Of a DNA stretch of 37,973 nucleotides, positions 21,402 through 29,699 are shown piece after piece. Source of the DNA: Pseudomonas sp. PDM15 (GTDB lineage Bacteria; Pseudomonadota; Gammaproteobacteria; Pseudomonadales; Pseudomonadaceae); assembly GCF_014851565.1 (NCBI RefSeq), contig NZ_JACVAA010000012.1:1-37973 (forward strand), read 5' to 3'. How positions within the stretch are numbered: position 1 is the first letter of the stretch; every line of letters starts with the position of its first letter. The notes under the pieces were generated by a model. It saw only the letters and a list, made by a program, of their open reading frames with translations. It was not told where the DNA came from and did no database searches. The position numbers and the translations under genes are program-made.

Positions 21402-23056
21402 ATCGAAGCTATGGCCACCTCGCTCTGGTCGATGGTTCCCAGTGGGCCATGCGTGGCGTAGCGCCGCATGTGGCGATCCGCCTCAAGCAACTCTTCCCGC
21501 GCGTTCCAAAGTGGGTGACCGACGAATACTTCTTCCCCAATGATCTTGCCCATTGCGCAGATCTTTCCTGGTTCACGACTCGCTACCCGTTGACCATCTC
21601 GCCGGCGGATGCCGCGGCGCTGGATTGGGGCCGGCAAAGTTTCGAGCGCGAGCAGGCGCGGATGGAGGAGATTCTCCGTCCCGAATATAGCCCCTCTGAA
21701 ACTGTCGGATTGCGGCCTGGGTGCGTGATCCGGCACTACCAAAGCCAAGCTGTCGACCTCACGCTCGCGCGCAAATCGCTGCTCTTGGGCGACGACGTGG
21801 GTCTCGGTAAAACCTACACGGCCGCCGCACTGATCCTGCACATGGAGACCCGACCTGCAGCGGTCGTTGTCCAGACCCACCTGCAACGGCAGTGGGCCGA
21901 GAAGCTTGGCGGATTCACCGAGTTGACCATCCACTGCATCAAGGGCACACGGCCCTATGACCTGCCGCCGGCAGACGTTTACATATTCAAGTACAGCCAG
22001 CTGCTTGGCTGGATCGACACCTTCCAGGACGGTTTCTTCAAGGCTGCCATCTTCGATGAGATCCAGGAGCTCCGAACTGGCGCCCAGAGTGGCAAGGGCC
22101 AAGCCGCTCATGCCCTGGCCAACAGCGTGCAGTACCGGCTTGGGCTGTCTGCGACCCCGATCTACAACTACGGCGTCGAGCTCTGGAACATTATGCAGGC
22201 GGTTGATCCGGGGTTACTCGGCAACCACGAGGAATTCATGCGCGAGTGGACAGATGGCGACAAGAAGGTCAAAGACCCTCAAGCCCTCGGCACCTATCTT
22301 CGTGAGCAGAAAGTCTTCCTGCGTCGGACCAAGCGCGACGTTGGCCAGCAGATGCCGCCGCTCAATGTGATCGTCGAAGAAGTTGGCTCCGATTCGGAGA
22401 CGCTTCGGTCGGTCGAGCAGCTGGCCCGCCAGTTGGCCATCAGGACGACGGAGGGCTCCTTCATGGAGCGCGGTCGCGCTGGTCGGGAGCTTGACTTGCT
22501 CATGCGGCGGATCACAGGCGTGGCCAAGGCACGATTTGTGGCTCAGTACGCCAGGCTGCTCTTGGAGGCCGAGGTGCCCGTCATGCTGATGGGCTGGCAC
22601 CGCGATGTTTACGACATTTGGCTCCGGGAATTGGCCGACTTCAATCCTGTGATGTACACCGGAAGCGAGAGCGACAAGCAGAAAAACGAAGCCAAAGAGG
22701 CCTTCGTCTCTGGCAAAACCAACCTGTTCATCATGAGCTTGCGCTCAGGCGCTGGACTGGATGGGCTTCAGTACCGCTGTTCGACGGTTATCTTCGGGGA
22801 GCTTGATTGGTCTCCGAAAATCCATGAGCAGGTGATCGGCCGGCTGGAGCGGGAAGGCCAGGAAGAACAGGTCACGGCCATCTACCTCAACAGCGATGAC
22901 GGGTCCGACCCGCCTATGGTCGAGCTGCTCGGCCTCAAGGCGTCTCAGTCCTCCGGCATCGTCGACCCAAATGCTCCTCTCACCCAACGGCACTCCGACA
23001 AGTCCCGGATCCAGGCGCTGGCCGAGCAGTTCCTCAAACGTAAGGCGGCGGCGTGA
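21398..23056 (+). CDS. SNF2-type DEAD/DEAH helicase, partner of the nuclease
   Basis: 552 aa. Walker A GDDVGLGKT at 131-139, motif II DEIQ (220-223) in place of DEAH, motif III LGLSATPIYNY, then a C-terminal lobe with NLFIMSLRSGAGLDGLQY and EQVIGRLEREGQEEQV (motif VI). The N-terminal ~110 residues are outside the motor and may bind DNA or protein. It is a different subfamily from the 4722 helicase. ATP-driven DNA translocation is expected; coupled translation with the PD-(D/E)XK protein suggests a joint nuclease-translocase unit. Confidence 0.83.
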   Translation: MNRSYGHLALVDGSQWAMRGVAPHVAIRLKQLFPRVPKWVTDEYFFPNDLAHCADLSWFTTRYPLTISPADAAALDWGRQSFEREQARMEEILRPEYSPSETVGLRPGCVIRHYQSQAVDLTLARKSLLLGDDVGLGKTYTAAALILHMETRPAAVVVQTHLQRQWAEKLGGFTELTIHCIKGTRPYDLPPADVYIFKYSQLLGWIDTFQDGFFKAAIFDEIQELRTGAQSGKGQAAHALANSVQYRLGLSATPIYNYGVELWNIMQAVDPGLLGNHEEFMREWTDGDKKVKDPQALGTYLREQKVFLRRTKRDVGQQMPPLNVIVEEVGSDSETLRSVEQLARQLAIRTTEGSFMERGRAGRELDLLMRRITGVAKARFVAQYARLLLEAEVPVMLMGWHRDVYDIWLRELADFNPVMYTGSESDKQKNEAKEAFVSGKTNLFIMSLRSGAGLDGLQYRCSTVIFGELDWSPKIHEQVIGRLEREGQEEQVTAIYLNSDDGSDPPMVELLGLKASQSSGIVDPNAPLTQRHSDKSRIQALAEQFLKRKAAA

Positions 23057-23070
23057 AGCCGGCCGTCTTG

Positions 23071-23274
23071 CTACGGCTCAGGCAGCGATGCCTGGCGCTG
23101 CTCTTCCTTGTCGATTTCGGCCTGAAAGGCCTCATCGAGCAGGCTGGGCCTCTTCCGCCAGGGCTTACGCTCTGGCGTAGGCTCTGCTGCATAAGTGGTT
23201 ACCGAACCGCCGTAAACATCTTCGAAAATTTTCGTGCGCTTCTCCAGAAGCTCACGCAATTCGTCTTTCCTCAC
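23071..23274 (-). CDS. Small charged protein on the opposite strand
   Basis: 67 aa from a GTG at 23274 preceded by AGGAGA, a good ribosome site. Sequence opens MRKDELRELLEKRTKIFEDV, then YGGSVTTYAAEPTPERKPWR and an acidic helical end. It is the only minus-strand gene in the 12.8-26.2 kb block, fills the gap between two plus-strand genes, and reads like real protein rather than a shadow. Function unknown. Confidence 0.55.
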   Translation of the reverse strand: MRKDELRELLEKRTKIFEDVYGGSVTTYAAEPTPERKPWRKRPSLLDEAFQAEIDKEEQRQASLPEP

Positions 23275-23336
23275 ACTCTCTCCTGCAGATTCAGAGGAAC
23301 CTCGATAAGCCTGTCACTACGGAGCGCATCTGGCAA

Positions 23337-23657
23337 ATGAGCACGACGCAACCCGAATCCGTCTGCCTCTTCGCAATCACTGGTGCCGATCAGGTGGCCA
23401 AGGGCGGAAAGGAACACTTCTTCCACCTGGACAGTGGCGGCTGCAGCGCTGAGGTCGCCTGCGTCGACCAAGGCTACATCGCGCTGCGAGAGTCGCTCGT
23501 CGACCCAGAGGAAGTGAAATTCATCGCTATTGGCAGCCTGGCTGCGCTTCTGGGGCTGCATCGGCAGTTGAACGCGGAGTTTCCGCGCGACGGTGTTTCT
23601 GAGTACCCCTCTGACCGTCGGCAAACCTATCTGGAAGAGGTCCTGCCCCATGACTGA
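23337..23657 (+). CDS. Hypothetical protein, 106 aa
   Basis: Not recognised. Beta-rich start (ESVCLFAITGADQVAKGGKE), then HFFHLDSGGC, and a helical LAALLGLHRQLNAEF. It has a weak ribosome site. Its stop overlaps the dprA start by 8 bp, so it is probably a translational partner of dprA. It has no motif that would tell its job. Confidence 0.6.
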   Translation: MSTTQPESVCLFAITGADQVAKGGKEHFFHLDSGGCSAEVACVDQGYIALRESLVDPEEVKFIAIGSLAALLGLHRQLNAEFPRDGVSEYPSDRRQTYLEEVLPHD

Positions 23658-25122
23658 TCGACTGACCACCCTTATCGCCCTCGGCTGGCTTCCAGGCGTC
23701 GGCGCTGCAACGCTGCGCAAAGCTGCAGCCCAAGACGGCGTTGAGTCCATGGGTGCTGCTGACCTGTGCGCGATCGACCCGCGTATTGCCCGCGCACTGG
23801 CTGAGGCCGGAGCGTGGGATGCAGCAATGCGAGCGGCTGAATCCGATCGCGAGCAAGCCATCAAAGCGGGCGTTCAGCTGTTCACCCATGGTGGGCCAGG
23901 CTACCCAGCTTTGCTGGGGATGGCCGCAGACGCTCCGTTCTTTCTCTACGTGAAAGGTGCGCTGCCCCTGCAGAACACCCTCGCTGTAATCGGGACCCGC
24001 GCCCCAACTCCGCGGGGCTCTGTTGTGGCAAGCAAGATCGCGGCCCACTTCGCCTCCTCTGGCGTGTCCATCGTGAGCGGCCTGGCCGTTGGTATCGATG
24101 CTGCAGCGCATGTCGCCGCGCTCGATGCCGGTGGTCACACCGTGGCGGTGCTCGGGCATGGGCTGCAAACCATCTACCCGCGCGAGCACGCGGCGCTTGC
24201 TGAGCGGATCCTGGGCCAAGGCGGCGCCCTGGTCAGCGAATACCCCTTTGGTACTCCGCTCGTGCCAAGACGCCTGTTCGAAAGAGACCGAATCCAGGCT
24301 GGATTGAGCCAGGCCGTTGTCATGGTTCAGAGCAAGCCAGACGGTGGGAGCATGCACACCGCAAAAGCCGCATTGCGCTACGGCCGCCGCCTGTATGTGC
24401 CCGCGCCACTCGATGCCGATCTCGCCGGCGACAACCCTGCCGTCGAAGTGCCTCGCATGCTGTCCCAGGGTTCGCCTTCGGACATCTGCGAGTTGTTCCG
24501 CTGTGAGGCGGAGCGCCTCGCTGAGATCCAGACCATCTTCGGTCGAGAGGACTACGTGAAGATTTCCCAATATCTGCAGGACAGCGCTCAGCTGCCTGCC
24601 GCCAACGTGTTGCCAACCCAAGGCCAGGAGACCGACGCCATGCGAAATGACCGCACCCCAGCGCAAGAGCCCGTCTGGATTAACCCGGGTCCTACTACCC
24701 CGCTTCAGACCGGCCCCCAGTCGGCCGCGGTCGAGGCGAAGGTCGCTGAGCTGCAGGCCCAGGCGGCACAGGAACACGATCTCGACGCCCTGGAGGAGAT
24801 CGGCCAGTTCAACGACGCCATCGTCAGGCTGGAGAAGATCACCGACCAGATGCGCCGCGATAACAGCGCGTACGCGTTGGCCCGCAAGCACCTGGTCCAA
24901 TACTACGGATTCGACGGGACACCGAGCGAGCAAGACATGCTGCAGGTCATTCTGGATGGCATGGACGCGAGCCCATATTACCGTCGCGCTGTTGAGGAAG
25001 AGGCCTCGGACGATCTGGAGCTTGCTCTGCAGGCTGCAGCCGTGGTGCGCGATCGGGCGATCCTGGCGAAGGAAGAGCGCAAGGAACTCGATCTGCAATC
25101 TGCCGCCCCATCCTACCCCTGA
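23650..25122 (+). CDS. dprA: DprA-family single-strand DNA-binding protein with C-terminal extension
   Basis: 490 aa, about 120-200 longer than ordinary DprA. An N-terminal helix-hairpin-helix-like part (GWLPGVGAATLRKAA) is followed by the Rossmann-type DprA core: AVIGTRAPTPRGS, VSGLAVGIDAAAH, TVAVLGHGLQTIYP, then GSMHTAKAALRYGRRL, with family spacing over about 80-295. DprA binds incoming single-stranded DNA and loads RecA; on a conjugative element it may serve the entering strand or anti-defence. The last ~180 residues (from about 310) are a charged helical region with DLDALEEIGQFNDAIVRLEK and are not part of the known family. Start chosen at the ATG overlapping the previous gene. Confidence 0.82.
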   Translation: MTDRLTTLIALGWLPGVGAATLRKAAAQDGVESMGAADLCAIDPRIARALAEAGAWDAAMRAAESDREQAIKAGVQLFTHGGPGYPALLGMAADAPFFLYVKGALPLQNTLAVIGTRAPTPRGSVVASKIAAHFASSGVSIVSGLAVGIDAAAHVAALDAGGHTVAVLGHGLQTIYPREHAALAERILGQGGALVSEYPFGTPLVPRRLFERDRIQAGLSQAVVMVQSKPDGGSMHTAKAALRYGRRLYVPAPLDADLAGDNPAVEVPRMLSQGSPSDICELFRCEAERLAEIQTIFGREDYVKISQYLQDSAQLPAANVLPTQGQETDAMRNDRTPAQEPVWINPGPTTPLQTGPQSAAVEAKVAELQAQAAQEHDLDALEEIGQFNDAIVRLEKITDQMRRDNSAYALARKHLVQYYGFDGTPSEQDMLQVILDGMDASPYYRRAVEEEASDDLELALQAAAVVRDRAILAKEERKELDLQSAAPSYP

Positions 25123-25136
25123 ATTAGGAGCCAGCC

Positions 25137-26216
25137 ATGCGTAACGGACGCCTCCCCTTCCCCAGTCAGTTCGCCGACATCACGATGGCTGAGTGCGACC
25201 AGCGCATCGTTGATCTGTCGCGGCAGCATGTCGAGGAGATCAACCGCTATTGGGCAACGCTTAGCGCTCGCAGCGACGATGGCCCGGCGGTTAGCGCCCG
25301 CGGCATGCAGTATGACCTCTACCTGGCCAAGGCCAGGCGCGCGGCATTTCAAGCTTCGACGCTGACAGCTGACCTGCAAGACGAATGGCGCACCTGGGCC
25401 CAGGAAAACGGGCTGGACAACGACAGCGCTCCTCGTGAGGGCTCTCTGGCCGCAGTGATCGGGCAAGAAAACGGCTACCTGGTTGTCCATCGTTTCGACT
25501 CCCCTACATTCGCCGGTGCCCTGGTCGACGATATCCAGGGCGGGCAAGGTCCGTCCTGGTTCATCGAGCCGATGTTCTGGCGCTATGAAGGTGGCCACGA
25601 GGAAACCCGAGGGGATTTCTACCTGGTCACCGAATACGACCTGGAGCTCGAAGCAATTCAGCATGCAGAGCTCGATGCGGAAGCGATGGACTATGTACGC
25701 GAGACCGCGCTGTCCATGGAGGTACTGCTCGCCGGCCGCGACCTGACTTTCGATGGTTGCACGTTGCCGCTCCCGCAGTTTCCAAGCAGTGTTGCTGCCC
25801 TCCTGCTCGACCTTCAGGAGGAGCGCTTACGCTTATTCAGTGCGGGCATGCCAAGCGACGAGCACCTGGTCGCACGCAGGGCCATTGCCGAGGCTTACAG
25901 AGCAAAGAAGGCGCCTATCCAAGAGCAGATCCGCAGCTTGGAGATCCAACTCAAAAAACTCCATGCTGAAGAGCAAGGGGCGCTGATCGCGCTGAAGGAG
26001 GTACAACTCGGTGTCGCCCGGGGCCAGACCCTTCAGCATCGCTTCACAGGGAAATGCGGGATCATCGTTGCCGAGGGAGGCGATCTCTGCCTGCAAGACG
26101 GCACTGGTCGGCCGGTGCGCGTAGAGGACGAAATTTTTCGTGGGGAATGGGCCGGCATCTCAGGACCCGCGAGTGAATGTGAGGCGCCACTGCCGAGTTG
26201 TGGTCTTACAAAATAA
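25137..26216 (+). CDS. Hypothetical protein truncated by the Tn7-like transposon
   Basis: 359 codons, ribosome site TTAGGAG. Family not recognised. The N-terminal half is helical (ITMAECDQRIVDLSRQHVEE); the middle is strand-rich (LVVHRFDSPTFAGALVDD); residues about 225-295 look like a coiled coil (PIQEQIRSLEIQLKKLHAEE); the end is small strands (GKCGIIVAEGGDLCL). The last codons, Cys-Gly-Leu-Thr-Lys and the TAA, are supplied by the transposon terminus beginning at 26199, so the natural C-terminus is lost. Its missing end should lie beyond the far transposon end, outside the window. Confidence 0.72.
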   Translation: MRNGRLPFPSQFADITMAECDQRIVDLSRQHVEEINRYWATLSARSDDGPAVSARGMQYDLYLAKARRAAFQASTLTADLQDEWRTWAQENGLDNDSAPREGSLAAVIGQENGYLVVHRFDSPTFAGALVDDIQGGQGPSWFIEPMFWRYEGGHEETRGDFYLVTEYDLELEAIQHAELDAEAMDYVRETALSMEVLLAGRDLTFDGCTLPLPQFPSSVAALLLDLQEERLRLFSAGMPSDEHLVARRAIAEAYRAKKAPIQEQIRSLEIQLKKLHAEEQGALIALKEVQLGVARGQTLQHRFTGKCGIIVAEGGDLCLQDGTGRPVRVEDEIFRGEWAGISGPASECEAPLPSCGLTK

Positions 26217-26226
26217 AAACTGTCGC
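26210..26226 (+). repeat. TnsB-binding-type terminal repeat 1
   Basis: AAAATAAAAACTGTCGC, 11 bp inside the terminus. Identical over 17 bp to repeat 3. Confidence 0.65.
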
Positions 26227-26274
26227 GGCCACCCCCCGAAATCCGCGGGCTCCAGGCCTGGCAATCAAAATCGC

Positions 26275-26285
26275 AAAACTGTCGC
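26275..26285 (+). repeat. TnsB-binding-type terminal repeat 2
   Basis: AAAACTGTCGC, 59 bp from repeat 1 (core to core); the AT-rich left part is less well conserved (AAAATCGC precedes it). Confidence 0.6.
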
Positions 26286-26321
26286 AACCTCCAAAAATCA
26301 GCTTCACCGGCTAGAAGCTTA

Positions 26322-26338
26322 AAAATAAAAACTGTCGC
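26322..26338 (+). repeat. TnsB-binding-type terminal repeat 3
   Basis: AAAATAAAAACTGTCGC, identical to repeat 1, 53 bp beyond repeat 2. It lies 45 bp before the tnsC stop codon. Confidence 0.65.
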
Positions 26339-26382
26339 ACGAAGCTATCTATCTGTTTCTAAAGACTTTTCTTTCCAGCCTT

Positions 26383-27699
26383 TTATGGCTTTGTTGGGGG
26401 TGCCGAGACGTCCTCAAGAAAGGCACTTGCCAGATCGTCTATCGTGGCCTCAGGCAAGCGAGGCATACGCGGGGATTTAGGTCGGGGGGGAGTTGTCTGG
26501 TCCGACTTGATTTTCTCGAGACCTGACCGCTCTGCTTCTGTGAGGGACGATTCAAAAACATTGTTGATAACCTTGGACTCTCGCTCACCACGCACAAAAG
26601 CCACGACATTGGACTTCGAGGTAGCAGGAAGATTGAACGGACAGATCAGGTCCAACCGATTGCGTGCTTTGGGGCCTTGCAGGGCTATGAGCTGCAGTAT
26701 CTCTACATCATTTTTGTAAGCTGCGTACGCAGGGCAGTGATAGGCCTTGCTGATGTCACCTACCGTGAGGTACTCGCGCCCAGCGCCACGCGCCGCTATG
26801 TAGGCCTGCTTAAGAATATGAACGACGGAGCGTTTTATACCGAATGTCGAGCGGTAAATTTCCTGCGCAAATTCATCGACTGAACCCTTCACACGGTCTC
26901 CAGCTACCCTGAAGCACTCAACAATGTAACTATTCCAAGCCCCACTACCAGGATCATCAGGATGCATGATTCTCGGCTCAGAAAGCAGACGGTGTTTGTC
27001 CTCAGCATTACGGCGGTTCAGCTTATGTATGAGGCTGTAGTTAGAAACAAAAATCATTGGCGGACCAATGGCTGCCATTGTCAGTAGTATTTCTGTGACC
27101 TTGGAGGCTCCCTGTCCGGTATTTATATGCTGAGTTTCATCCAGTAGAGCTAATGAAACACCATCACGATTTGCACGGCGCCGACATTCAACAAGCAGCT
27201 TTGAGGCATTACCACCATTGGCGCCAATTAAGTCTGCCAACATTTGCCTTCCACCGGCTTTCCCTCTGGCACTTGTGGACCAATAGGATACCAAACTCAG
27301 GCACCCTTGAAAGTGAGCGCACTCGAAGTCAAAAGGTGACGGCAGTACTTTTTGTAGGGCAGAAATAGCTTGGCTCTTCCCGACACCAGCCAGCCCAGTT
27401 AAGCAAACTGGGAAAATTTCTGTAGCTGGAGGGTTATAAATACGCGCAATGTATTCCGCTTCATTGGAGAATAGCCACTCGCTATGATGTGCGGCTTTCG
27501 CGTACATCTCTTTAATAAATCCAAGGATAAAATCATTAGGCAGGTATATAGCCTTTAAACTTTTCTCCAAGGTGTCGGCAGCAACTAACGCATCCAAGCT
27601 TTCTAAGCTCCTCAAAGCATCAGGTGTAACAGTCACTAGCTGACGAATTTTTTCTAGGTCTAGAAATTCGTCAAACCGGGCACTAACACTATCGTTCAC
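26383..27699 (-). CDS. tnsC: TnsC-like AAA+ transposition regulator
   Basis: 438 aa. Walker A GLAGVGKS at about 102-109 and Walker B LALLDETQ at about 183-190, followed by SNYSLIHKLNRR near the sensor region. TnsC proteins bind ATP and DNA and connect the target selector (TnsD) to the transposase (TnsAB). Length is below Tn7 TnsC (555 aa) and nearer to TniB-type regulators. Start ATG overlaps the tnsB stop (ATGA). The C-terminal 60 residues are basic and Pro-rich, a possible TnsAB contact. Its stop lies only ~180 bp from the transposon end. Confidence 0.85.
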   Translation of the reverse strand: MNDSVSARFDEFLDLEKIRQLVTVTPDALRSLESLDALVAADTLEKSLKAIYLPNDFILGFIKEMYAKAAHHSEWLFSNEAEYIARIYNPPATEIFPVCLTGLAGVGKSQAISALQKVLPSPFDFECAHFQGCLSLVSYWSTSARGKAGGRQMLADLIGANGGNASKLLVECRRRANRDGVSLALLDETQHINTGQGASKVTEILLTMAAIGPPMIFVSNYSLIHKLNRRNAEDKHRLLSEPRIMHPDDPGSGAWNSYIVECFRVAGDRVKGSVDEFAQEIYRSTFGIKRSVVHILKQAYIAARGAGREYLTVGDISKAYHCPAYAAYKNDVEILQLIALQGPKARNRLDLICPFNLPATSKSNVVAFVRGERESKVINNVFESSLTEAERSGLEKIKSDQTTPPRPKSPRMPRLPEATIDDLASAFLEDVSAPPTKP

Positions 27700-29699
27700 T
27701 TAGCCTTGCCTCTGAAGCGATTGAAGTCATCCGTATCGCGGCTCGCGGCTCCTGCTTTGGAGGGGCGGCCTTGCTTACGCTGACCACTATCCCAGTCCTC
27801 GCTAGTAGCCTTCTTAAAGCGATCGTGAATACTCTGCTCAATTGCCGGAATTTCATCTCTTACCGCGGCCCTTCCTGCAAGGCTCATCTCATGAATTTCT
27901 CTTAGCGCAGATAAAGTTATGTCCACGCTTCCCTCTGGAGTGCTCGCAGAGATCAAGAAATCTAGCTCATACAGCAGTCCTTCAACTTCAATCCAAATAT
28001 GCCGCACACACATCACTAGGGAGTATGCATAGCTATTTATCACACCATTTCTTGCAACCCGATCGAAAATATTAGTGCGCACAAGTGCATCTGACCTATA
28101 TTTTCTACCATAAAAATATACGGCATCCCTTTTGATCGAGACTGGATGCTCCGTCAGAAATGTCCTAACAGCCTTATCAAATGGCATCCCTCTTGCGTGA
28201 TTACGGCCGCGACTATCTAAGTATGCCCAAACACCATGAGGCGTTGGCCTAACCCGATTAATAACCATCTCTTCGGTCATTCTGCCGCTAGCATCAGATG
28301 TTCGGTTATCAAATAGAACTTGATGTAGTTCACGACATGCCATACGCACAAAATTTAAGTTGCTGTGGAAATAGGTTGGTTGATCTAAATTCTTCTTATC
28401 TCTTGGATGGGATGACTCAACAGTAGCTTTGGACTGCCCAGAATGAGATGGCGGTAACTCGATACTTCCCAACCATTTGATCTCTAGCTCGGACTTATAG
28501 GTTGCGCCTGGCCCTCTATCGAAAACGATACCGGCTGGTAGGCCAAAGCACGGCCACTCCTCGGGCTTAATTTTCATTCCGAAAAGCTCGCAAAACTTCA
28601 CCTTATCTACAGCCATTGAAAACAGTGCCATTTTGTAGGCGTCCATGTTTTCCTTACCCTCTGCGAACCCTATACCTATTACGGCACCGGATAGACCGCA
28701 GACGGCCCGAACCACGCAGAAACCGTCTACGGCACTGCCTTCGGTGATGCCCGAGAGTTTTTCGGTGATGGTGTAGCCATCGAACTCAACCTCCTGGCAT
28801 AGGTTCGTCAAGCCCTCAAAAAAACTACCCATCGACCCAGATTGAGCCTTCGCCTTGTATTGCCCCTTGAGTTCGTAAGCTAGTGACTTTGAATCTACTA
28901 GTTTTCTGATCCAATAATAGAATTGACCCTGCGATGGGAATGGCTCACTGTTTGGATGAATAAAAACTGTAGTATCTTCTTTATCTATAGCTACGCAGCC
29001 AAATTCATTCGCTAGCACTTTTCTATATAATTTCCTTAAGGTCCCATGCGTATCTTTGTGCTTAAGAACGCCGGCAAGAATTTTTTCCTTCATATCTGAA
29101 GTGCAGTTGTAACCCGACTTACGCCCCTTATAGGATGGCCTGCCGTGCTTCGTCTTTGTATAGCCCTCTCGATTCCAGCCACCAATGCGATGCAATAACG
29201 GCATAAGTGCCCACTTATCGAATCCAAATACAATGTAACTGTAGAACCAGAGCCTCAATCTTTTTGCATTCTGTTGAGGGATTTGCGTTTTCGCATGGGC
29301 GTTGATAATTGCATCTGGATTGGCACTTGCCAAAATCTCATCAAGCCGTAGCACAAGCTCACATATTGCACTATATCTACGATCAACCTTCTGATTGTAG
29401 TTCTCTTTGTTAGAAATCCGACGACTTTCCAAATGCGCAATAGAGTAGCCATTCATTGATTCCAACCAAGGCGGGATCAAATCAACCCCATCCTCTACTA
29501 GCAGATCGTCCTCTAAAGCCTCCTCAAAGCAAACTTGCGTGATATTTATGAGCTCAGCAGTAATATCCCCTGACCTATCATCAAAGTAGACCAGCCTTAC
29601 ACGATTGGCCGTGGAGTCACTATTAAGAAAGTGGTAAGTAACTCCCTTTGAGAAGCACTGAAAGCCTTCAGGCGCAATAATTCTTGCCCCAACCATCAT
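27696..29699 (-). CDS. tnsB: TnsB-like DDE transposase
   Basis: 667 aa (Tn7 TnsB is 702). The rve/DDE core is visible: Asp307 (EFDGYT), Asp394 (VFDRGPG) and Glu428 (ATVESSH). N-terminal ~260 residues should hold the helical end-binding domains (SGYNCTSDMKEKILAGVLKH). TnsB binds the terminal repeats and joins the 3' ends to the target. The C-terminal tail is basic (KQGRPSKAGA), the part that in Tn7 contacts TnsC. It overlaps tnsA upstream and tnsC downstream by ATGA on both sides. Base composition is markedly more AT-rich than the flanking element. Confidence 0.88.
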   Translation of the reverse strand: MMVGARIIAPEGFQCFSKGVTYHFLNSDSTANRVRLVYFDDRSGDITAELINITQVCFEEALEDDLLVEDGVDLIPPWLESMNGYSIAHLESRRISNKENYNQKVDRRYSAICELVLRLDEILASANPDAIINAHAKTQIPQQNAKRLRLWFYSYIVFGFDKWALMPLLHRIGGWNREGYTKTKHGRPSYKGRKSGYNCTSDMKEKILAGVLKHKDTHGTLRKLYRKVLANEFGCVAIDKEDTTVFIHPNSEPFPSQGQFYYWIRKLVDSKSLAYELKGQYKAKAQSGSMGSFFEGLTNLCQEVEFDGYTITEKLSGITEGSAVDGFCVVRAVCGLSGAVIGIGFAEGKENMDAYKMALFSMAVDKVKFCELFGMKIKPEEWPCFGLPAGIVFDRGPGATYKSELEIKWLGSIELPPSHSGQSKATVESSHPRDKKNLDQPTYFHSNLNFVRMACRELHQVLFDNRTSDASGRMTEEMVINRVRPTPHGVWAYLDSRGRNHARGMPFDKAVRTFLTEHPVSIKRDAVYFYGRKYRSDALVRTNIFDRVARNGVINSYAYSLVMCVRHIWIEVEGLLYELDFLISASTPEGSVDITLSALREIHEMSLAGRAAVRDEIPAIEQSIHDRFKKATSEDWDSGQRKQGRPSKAGAASRDTDDFNRFRGKAK

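Noticed and set aside
23071..23340. Plus-strand frames at 23053-23340 as a gene
   Set aside because: Weak start and no protein-like features; the minus-strand frame has a good ribosome site and better composition.
23527..25098. 523-codon minus-strand frame opposite dprA
   Set aside because: Antisense shadow of a clear DprA; the composition is odd (many Gln, His, Cys) with no motif and no ribosome site.
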